NCBI GenBank assembly: GCA_963575745.1
Contig: CAUYUJ010005036.1
Span: 397,414 to 419,913 of the forward strand
Reading direction: 5' to 3'
DNA length: 22,500 bases
Origin: Prorocentrum cordatum
Lineage: Eukaryota; Sar; Dinophyceae; Prorocentrales; Prorocentraceae
Shown here: piece after piece, positions 16,345-22,500 of the stretch
Numbering within the stretch: the first letter of the stretch is position 1
Layout: each line of letters opens with the position of its first letter
Notes under the pieces: model-generated
Seen by the model: only the letters and a program-made list of their open reading frames with translations
What the model was told of the DNA's origin: nothing
The model's database searches: none
Translations under genes and position numbers: made by a program

Positions 16345-16685
16345 AGACGGCCAAGATGTCCAAGATAGCACCAAGACAGCCCAAAAGGCCAAGAAGAGGG
16401 CCCCAGGTCGGCCCAAGAGGACCCACAGATCGCCCGAGTGGCTCCCAGGAGGGCTCCAAGACGGCCCTGAAGCGCCCCAAGAGAGCAGCACCCAGACGGC
16501 CCAGAGAGGAGCCCAAGACGGCCTCCGAAGGCGTCAAAGGGCCAAGAGTCCCCTAAGACAACCCAAAAAGCCCCAAGCGGTTCCCTTGGGGCCCGAAGAG
16601 GGCCCCAAGAGGTCCCCAAGAGGCCCTCAGGAGGCTCCCAGGAGGCCCCTAGGTTGCCCCACGAGGGCCCCAAGAGGCCTTCCCC
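16345..16685 (-). repeat. CCAAG-orientation degenerate repeat block 7
   Basis: Units such as GGCCCAAGAGGACCCACAG and GGCCCCAAGAGGTCCCCAAG. It ends directly at a TCC tract. Confidence 0.88.
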
Positions 16686-16689
16686 TCAT

Positions 16690-16798
16690 CGTCCTCCTTC
16701 TCCTCCGCCTCCGCCTCGTCCTCCTTGTCCTCCTCCTCCTCCTCCTCCTCCTCCCCCGCCTCCTCCGCCTCCTCCTCATCCTCCTTCTCATCCTCCTC
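16690..16798 (-). repeat. (TCC)n tract
   Basis: TCC with TCCGCC and TCATCC interruptions. Confidence 0.93.
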
Positions 16799-16935
16799 CC
16801 GCGCGGACGAAGACGATGTCGAAATCACGACCCTCCCCAATTCAGACCGAACTCGACCTGTTTCCTACCGCGCGGACGAAGGCGAGGTCGAGTTTACGAC
16901 CCATACATATCAGACCGATCGTCGGAATTGCGCAA
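16799..16935. repeat. 69-bp direct duplication, 2 copies
   Basis: CCGCGCGGACGAAGACGATG at 16799 and CCGCGCGGACGAAGGCGAGG at 16868. In the plus-strand frame that runs from 16725 it reads RADEDDVEITT and RADEGEVEFTT, so the duplication is 23 codons. I do not recognise the peptide. Coding is possible but unproven. Confidence 0.8.
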
Positions 16936-17029
16936 TTCTTGCAGGCAGCCTCCAGGCAGCCTCCGTCCTGATGTGTTGTTGCACAGGCACGGTGGCGAGG
17001 TGTGCCGCAGGCAGCTTGATATTCATCTA

Positions 17030-17515
17030 TACTTGTACACATATATATATATAGAGAGAGAGAGATATGCATGTATGTGTGTATGCATGTATGTATGCAT
17101 GCACATATTGTACACTTATAAACACATATGTAAGTGTGTGCATACGTACACGCATGCGTGCATGCATGTACGTTCGTATGCATGCATGCACGCATAATTA
17201 CATTGATACATGCATACATGCATACATGCATGCATGCATGGCATGCATGCGTACATACATACGTACATACATGCATGCATGCACATGTATATATATATAT
17301 ATATATATACAGACATGTATGCATGCATGCATGTAGGCATACATACGTACAAACACACACATACATACATACATGCATACGTACATGCATACATACATAC
17401 ATACATACATACAGGCAGACAGGCAGGTAGGCAGGCAGACAGGTAGACACACACACACACATACATGCATACATACATGCCTGCAGGCATACATACATAC
17501 ATACAGACATACAGG
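17030..17515. repeat. Degenerate (ATAC/ATGC)n microsatellite with (AT)n and (GA)n
   Basis: Tetranucleotides CATA, CATG, CGTA and CAGA alternate purine and pyrimidine for almost 490 bp. Short (AT)n lies at about 17040-17053 and 17288-17310, (GA)n at 17054-17065 and (CA)n at about 17448-17461. Confidence 0.95.
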
Positions 17516-17719
17516 GTCTCTGGAGGCCGAACTTCGCGGTAAACCTCCCGCCGTGATCGTTAAGGGCTTAACGACTTCTGCCGTCCCCCGGCTCGTGCTG
17601 CAGCGGACGCGATTGGCTCAAAGTCCCTGGATTTACCTGGATCCGCGCAGATTCACCTGGAATTACCTCTATTTTATCTGCGCTCACCTGGATTTGTCCG
17701 GCTTGATCCCCGTCGATGG
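17516..17719. other. Spacer with four copies of an ACCTGGA motif
   Basis: TTTACCTGGA, TTCACCTGGA and CTCACCTGGA occur about 13-40 bp apart between 17628 and 17698. TCTGCGC and GCGCAGA lie on opposite sides. No gene seen. Confidence 0.5.
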
Positions 17720-17905
17720 ACAAACATGCATGCATGCATACACACACATACGCGCATCCCTACCTAAAAACGCGTACGCATACGTACATGTGTATACATA
17801 TGTGTGTAATATATAACCTCCAGACATACGTACATATTGACATGCAGACATACGTGCATACATACATACAGGCATGCATGAATGTACACACACACACACA
17901 CCGCT
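17720..17905. repeat. Second alternating purine-pyrimidine microsatellite
   Basis: ATGCATGCATACACACACAT-type sequence and (CA)n at about 17886-17901, similar to 17030-17515. Confidence 0.92.
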
Positions 17906-18229
17906 CGTTTTCTGTCTCTCTCTCCCTCTCTATCCTTCACTCCCTGGCCGATGCAGATCATATGACTCAGATCTGGAACCTCACGATTCTCTCCAAAAAC
18001 CCGCCTGCAACTTGCATCGGGACGGTCGCCGCTTTTCCAGGCTGGCCAGCGTGCCTCAAACCGCCCTCTCAGGCTCACAGGCGCCGCGCCCTGCTACTCT
18101 TCGAGCGTGCAAATCGTGTGCACGCTCTCCTCTGCACACGACAAGGGGCCCATGAAAAGGTATCTTGTGCCGACGTCAAACTCCCCAGCAACTCCTGCCT
18201 CCCTGTCTAATCCCCGCCGCTGCCACACA
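17906..18229. other. Spacer without recognised gene
   Basis: A plus-strand frame is open across 17716-18210 but starts inside microsatellite and shows no domain. Confidence 0.45.
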
Positions 18230-18302
18230 GCGAGAGAGAAAGAGAGACTGAAAAGGACATGGCAGAGAAAGAGAGAGAAAGAGAGAGAGAGAGAGAGCGA
18301 GA
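18230..18302. repeat. (GA)n-rich tract
   Basis: GAGAGAGAAAGAGAG with short interruptions, followed by alternating TACATATGTACATATACGTG. Confidence 0.9.
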
Positions 18303-18952
18303 CGGATGGAGGAAATAATTACGTGATCACATCGTACATATGTACATATACGTGCACGTATGATGAACAAGTGAGTTCGCATTACAACTTACACTCACTG
18401 AGTCGGCCCTCGGCGTTTACCGATTGGATGCCATCCGCGAAGCAGTTTCAGTAGCAGGGGAGGGCACTATACTGTTACATGCCAGCGGAGCTTACTTGTC
18501 CTACTAGCGTGGCGACAGGGTGGATTTAAGCGAAAACGGGGGGCGACTGCATTCCGAAGATTACCTGGCCAATCGTAATTTACAGCCCGTGCCCGCGAAG
18601 TCCTCCCTCGACATCTCACAATCGGACGCCAACTGCAAAGCAGACAAAAATCAGGGGAGCGCGTGATCATGTCTCTTACTGCTGCGAGATGTCCTGGCGA
18701 AGCATCCGCGCTGCCCGCCGGCGAAGCAGTATGTCACACCAGCGCCACGCCGTCGGGCCCGCCCTGACCCGCTCGTGGTGAACCAGGGGTGGGCGGGTGG
18801 GCCTCATGCGGCGCAAACTCCTCGGGTTCTCTGCCACTCCACCGTCCACACGGCCGGCACGAGCGCAGAAAACCACATCGGAAACGGCACGCGCTGCCTC
18901 TCAATTTCAGCCTCAAACTTACAGGGCGCGTCGCCAACGACAGCGGGGACAG
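18303..18952. other. Spacer without recognised gene
   Basis: Unique-looking sequence. CAGGGGTGGGC at 18783 resembles a hAT terminus, but no partner end was found. No coding or RNA call. Confidence 0.45.
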
Positions 18953-19131
18953 CACGTCCGTGTCGACATGACTTGGGCATTGGTTTCCGACACCACGAGG
19001 ACCGTTCAACCTTGGACGACCGCGGCCGTCCGACAGCGCATATCGCTTAGATACCGTCAGACTCGAGGCCGCTGGCGGCGTCCAAGTCTGAACGCCCGCG
19101 CTGGGGTCGTCGCCGCGTCGACACGGTGCAA
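18953..19131. mobile_element. Family D TIR element, copy 3 (uninterrupted)
   Basis: The left end CACGTCCGTGTCGACATGAC faces GTCGACACGGTGC at the right end. It shares TTTCCGACACCACGAGGACC, GTTCAACCTTGGACGAC, GGCGTCCAAGTCTGAACGCC and GGGGTCGTCGCCGCG with the other two copies. Uninterrupted, it is about 179 bp, and it is the empty-site reference for both insertions. No coding capacity. Confidence 0.7.
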
Positions 19132-19400
19132 GCCGAACGCAAGGCATTAGCTACAACGTCTCCCCCGGACCTTTCCCCCGGGGGGGGCGTATGCTTCCGG
19201 GGAAACCACATACGGACCTACGGCGACGCACGCGCCTACGGAGGCAGCAACAACAATAGTCATGTGACCGCCAACGATTCGATATGCTACACGCATCCAT
19301 CATGATAGCGCCCGCCTTCATCGGAATGTCATAGTTGGAAAGCTGGTATTCTCTTTACCCAAATACCCCACCCGAAGATGCGATGCCAACGTTTTTTGCA
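19132..19400. other. Spacer without recognised gene
   Basis: Mixed sequence beyond the 3' end of the helicase remnant. Its minus-strand frame continues to a stop at 19329-19331 without further recognisable domain. Confidence 0.45.
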
Positions 19401-19707
19401 AGCGAAGCCGAGCTTGCCCGCCAGTTTCTCCGCCTCCTTCCTGTTCCTCTCGGTGCGGGAGGTCAACGCCCGCACGCACGCCGCCAGGTCAGCGCGCGGC
19501 CCGCGGGCAAGGAAATCAAGGCCAGGAGCGCGTATCATCAGCAGGTTGTCCACCGTCGTCGCCCTGGACAGCATCGCGTACAGATGCAGTCCGAGGTCGT
19601 CCATGTTCCTCGTCCCTGAACCCGGCGTCGACAATGACCCCACGGTGCACAATCCGGCCCTGGCAGGGCGTGGACGCCAGGACCTCGGCATGAGTCTGCG
19701 TGAGACG
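19401..19707 (-). pseudogene. PIF1-like helicase C-terminal remnant, frameshifted
   Basis: PIF1-family proteins are 5'-3' DNA helicases with a RecA-like second domain that ends in a YxxLSR motif. Here the minus strand reads, in a first frame (19671-19605), TPCQGRIVHRGVIVDAGFR, which resembles the motif V region with its QG. In the next frame (from 19604) it reads MDDLGLHLYAMLSRATTVD, then LLMIRAP and a charged tail ending EKLAGKLGF near 19401. The two parts join only through a +1 shift at about 19605. A stop codon (19708-19710) lies just upstream of the first part. Walker A and B are missing, because upstream sequence from 19740 is the 101-bp satellite. So this is a truncated, broken fragment. 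Family identity is from memory of motifs, not a search. A dinoflagellate or Helitron-linked origin is possible, and I cannot separate these. Confidence 0.6.
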
Positions 19708-19739
19708 TCACTCCGCTGGAGCCCCCGCAGCCGTCAAAA

Positions 19740-20695
19740 GTGGTTTTAGCAGTTCGCACCCCCCTCGGGCTGACCAGGTCGATGCTGCCCCCACCAGCAG
19801 TACCCGTAAGTGGTGATCGTTTCGCAGTTCGCAGCCCCTCACTGATGGTAGGTCAAATCGGTACCTGCGCCTGGTTCTCAGTATGCTGCCCCCCCAACAG
19901 CCCTCGAAATTGGCGACAATTTCGCAGTGCGCAGCCCACCAGGGATGGCTAGGTCCAATCCGAATCTGCGCCTGGAATCCGCATGGCCGCCCCCCCCTAG
20001 CAGCACTCGAAAGTTGCAGCCGCTTCTCAGCTCGCAGCCCCCAGGGCTGGCGAGGTGGAATCTGAGGCTGCGCTTGGTGCCCACTCTGCTGGCCCCCGAG
20101 CAGCCCTCGAAAGTGGCGATGCTTTCGCTGTTCGCAGCCCTCCAAGGCTGGCGAGGTCAAATCTGCATTAGCGCCTGGTACCCACTGTGCTGCCCCCTCC
20201 ACCAGCCCTCGAAAGTGGCGACAGTGTCGCAGCCCCCTAAGGCTGGCGAGGTGGAATCTGAGGCTGCGCGTGGTACCCCCCATGCTGCCCCCCAGCGGCC
20301 GTCGAAAGTGGCGGCAGTTTTGCTGTTCGCAGCCCTCCAGGGCTGGCAAGGTCGAATCTGCATCTGCGAATGGTGCCCACGATGCTGGCCCCCCTTTCGC
20401 AGTTCGCAATCCCCCAGGGCTGGCGAGGTCTAATCTGAATCTGCGACTGGGATAGACGATGCTGCCCCCCAAGCAACCGTCGAAAGGAGCGACAGTTCGC
20501 AAATCGCAACCGCCCAGGGCTGGCGAGGTCTAATCTGCACCTGCACCTGGTACCAACGATGCTGCCCCCACCAGGAGTACCCGTAAGTGGCGATCGTTTC
20601 GCAGTTCGCAGCCCACCAGGGATGGCGAGGTTTAATCTGAATCTGCGCCTGGAACCCGCATGGCTGCCCCCTCCAACAGCCCTAGAAAGTGGGGA
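19740..20695. repeat. 101-bp satellite array 1 (diverged), about 9.5 copies
   Basis: GGCTGGCGAGGT and variants recur at about 19776, 19850, 19951, 20053, 20154, 20249, 20349, 20426, 20526 and 20627. Most intervals are 95-102 bp, with two shortened units of about 75 bp. Common blocks: CGAAAGTGGCGA, TTCGCAGTTCGCAGCCC, ATGCTGCCCCC. Copies differ at many positions. Confidence 0.95.
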
Positions 20696-20930
20696 CAGGA
20701 AATATGAAGTGGGAGAGTCGCTGTTGTAAGGGGGCCGATTTGCGGACACAAGGCGCGAATGCCACTGTGCCACTGCTGAGTAAAAAGCCAGGAAATATCG
20801 AACGGGAGCGACGGTTTTGTTGGAGGGCCTGCTTTCGACGGCGAGCAGGAGCACTGGCCCTGAGTAATAAAAAGTGCGGAAGTATCCGGAGCGTGGTTGT
20901 TGGGGGGCTGGCTGGGGCGGAACCCAGAAA
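20696..20930. repeat. Degenerate repeat of about 90 bp, 2.7 copies
   Basis: CAGGAAATATGAAGTGGGAG, CAGGAAATATCGAACGGGAG and GCGGAAGTATCCGGAGCG start at about 20696, 20789 and 20875, each followed by G-rich sequence. The first two also share CACTG(CTGAG/GCCCTGAG)TAA(TAA)AAA near their ends. It adjoins the end of array 1 but is a different sequence. Confidence 0.6.
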
Positions 20931-21061
20931 CGCTCGAGCGTGAGCCTCGTGTTCAGAGGATGTGCAGCCGGCACGAAGGCGAGAGCGCGAAAGCGCCTTT
21001 AGGGAGTCCAACAATGATAATCTAGCTCACTGAAGGAAATTGTATAGTTTTAATTCTGCAT
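20931..21061. other. Short spacer
   Basis: No gene or repeat seen. Confidence 0.45.
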
Positions 21062-21140
21062 ATGCAAATCACACAAACACACACACACACACACACACAC
21101 GCAAGTAGAGAGAGAGAGAGGGAGAGAGAGAGAGAGACAA
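21062..21140. repeat. (CA)n and (GA)n microsatellite
   Basis: (CA)n at about 21070-21100 followed by (GA)n at about 21108-21136. Confidence 0.95.
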
Positions 21141-21330
21141 CAAAACAAACAAACACAAATCCTCGAGCCTGGATGTTTCAACCTCCGCACAAAGGTCGTC
21201 CACGGCGCCAACCAGCACAGCCGAAAATTACCCTGAAACGTACCCAACCCATTTGTATCAATGGAAACGAGGAGTTGGCCGAAGCTTGTATGGACAATCA
21301 ACTTGATGTGTAAGCTACTTGGGAGGCGTC
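21141..21330. other. Short spacer between satellite arrays
   Basis: No gene or repeat recognised. It ends where array 2 begins. Confidence 0.45.
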
Positions 21331-22310
21331 ACTGTGCTGGGCCCCGCAAGCAGGCCTCGAAAGTGGCGACAGTTTCACAGATCGCAGCCCCCCAGGGATG
21401 GCGAGGTCTAATTTGAATCTGCGTGTGGCGTCACTGTGCTGGGCCCCTCAGCAGGCCTCGAAAGTGGCGACAGTTTCACAGATCGCAGCCCCCCAGGGAT
21501 GGCGAGGTCCATTTGAGTCTGCGGTGGGTACCCACTGTGCTGGGCCCCCCAGCAGGCCTCGAAAGTGGCGACAGTTTCACAGATCGCAGCCCCCCAGGGA
21601 TGGCGAGGTCCCATTTGAGTCTGCGGTGAGTACCCACTGTGCTGGGCCCCCCAGCAGGCCTCGAAAGTGGCGACAGTTTCACAGATCGCAGCCCCCCAGG
21701 GATGGCGAGGTCCATTTGAATCTGCCGTGGGTACCCACTGTGCTGGGCCCCCCAGCAGCCCTCGAAAGTGGCGACAGTTTCACAGATCGCAGCCCCCCAG
21801 GGATGGCGAGGTCCATTTGAGTCTGCGGTGAGTACCCACTGTGCTGGGCCCCTCAGCAGCCCTCGAAAGTGGCGACAGTTTCACAGATCGCAGCCCCCCA
21901 GGGATGGCGAGGTCCCATTTGAGTCTGCGGTGAGTACCCACTGTGCTGGGCCCCTCAGCAGCCCTCGAAAGTGGCGACAGTTTCACAGATCGCAGCCCCC
22001 CAGGGATGGCGAGGTCCCATTTGAGTCTGCGGTGAGTACCCACTGTGCTGGGCCCCTCAGCAGCCCTCGAAAGTGGCGACAGTTTCACAGATCGCAGCCC
22101 CCCAGAGATGGCGAGGTCCCATTTGAGTCTGCGGTGAGTACCCACTGTGCTGGGCCCCCCAGCAGGCCTCGAAAGTGGCGACAGTTTAACAGATCGTAGC
22201 CCCCCAGGGATGGCGAGGTCAAATTTGAGTCTGCGGTGAGTACCCACTGTGTTGGGCCCCCCAGCAGGCCTCGAAAGTGGCGACAGTTTCACAGATCGCA
22301 GCCCCCCAGC
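21331..22310. repeat. 101/102-bp satellite array 2 (homogeneous), about 9.5 copies
   Basis: GATGGCGAGGT recurs at about 21404, 21505, 21606, 21708, 21809, 21910, 22012, 22114 and 22216, at intervals of 101 or 102 bp. Copies are nearly identical (TCGAAAGTGGCGACAGTTTC, ACAGATCGCAGCCCCCCAGG). Same family as array 1. The 102-bp units, multiples of three, keep frames open on both strands, for example HRSQPPRDGEVPFESAVSTH. Confidence 0.97.
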
Positions 22311-22500
22311 TGGCACGCAGCGACGAGCGAGGCGAAAGGCAGGGAGGGGGCACGGGAGGGGGTGGGAAGGAGACGCGCGAGCAGTGCTCGATTCAAAACG
22401 AGAACCAAACGCAGGAGGGTTGGGAAAAACTACCGAGCCGACACCGACACCGACACCGCCCGAAACCGACAGGCCGCAAGCAGCCACGCGAGGGGAGGGC
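22311..22500. other. End of window, with a short CCGACA hexamer repeat
   Basis: CCGACACCGACACCGACACC at about 22438-22456 is about three tandem hexamers. Nothing else recognised. Confidence 0.6.

Noticed and set aside
17609-17624. ATTGGCTCAAAG as a dinoflagellate spliced-leader relic
   Set aside because: Only about nine bases match the leader end; the rest of the leader is absent.
18783-18793. CAGGGGTGGGC as a hAT terminus
   Set aside because: No inverted partner was found in the following sequence.
19740-22310. CRISPR-like array
   Set aside because: Units are contiguous 101-bp satellites with no repeat-spacer alternation, and the context is eukaryotic.
21780-22487. 235-codon minus-strand frame over array 2
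   Set aside because: 102-bp units are multiples of three and leave frames open on both strands.

Overview
The window looks like non-genic DNA from a large, GC-rich eukaryotic genome. It contains no compact operons, no ribosome-binding-site-led genes and no complete protein I can recognise. It does contain satellites, microsatellites, long one-strand-purine tracts and many short non-autonomous DNA transposons. A dinoflagellate is my best guess. That rests on the abundant degenerate GGCCGTCTTGG-type repeats, which I recall from dinoflagellate assemblies, and on a decayed PIF1-like helicase end of a type I associate with them. This is inference. No spliced-leader sequence, rRNA or clear tRNA was found to confirm it.

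Layout. 1-730 is a 90-bp satellite. 741-2639 holds GGA tracts and a 1.1-kb fold-back in which (GGA)n, a 155-bp GC-rich palindromic centre and (TCC)n face each other. 2640-3700 has a dispersed repeat (family H), an inverted repeat and a (GAC)n tract. 3700-4375 is the first of seven blocks of a degenerate CTTGG/CCAAG repeat that changes orientation along the window. 4435-6440 is an element nest: family D elements interrupted by other insertions, family B elements with 8-bp target duplications, and a 199-bp fold-back element with 69-bp arms. 6440-9150 has more repeat blocks, fold-backs, family C and a hAT-like element. 9150-11110 has repeat blocks, 0.8 kb of apparently unique sequence, and second copies of families C and E. 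11240-13410 has three small tandem arrays and two facing CTTGG/CCAAG blocks. 13716-15000 is a TCC array followed by a 73-bp satellite. 15185-16800 is again CTTGG/CCAAG blocks and a TCC tract. 17030-17905 is purine-pyrimidine alternating microsatellite. 18950-19710 holds a third family D copy and the helicase remnant. 19740-22310 has two arrays of one 101-bp satellite, one diverged and one homogeneous.

The main result is a set of previously unlabelled short elements. Families B, E and the hAT-like element are supported by flanking duplications, families B, C and D by terminal inverted repeats, and the D family by paralogous empty sites. Long open frames here are almost all by-products of repeat units whose length is a multiple of three, or of stop-poor GGA/TCC tracts, and I have not called them genes.
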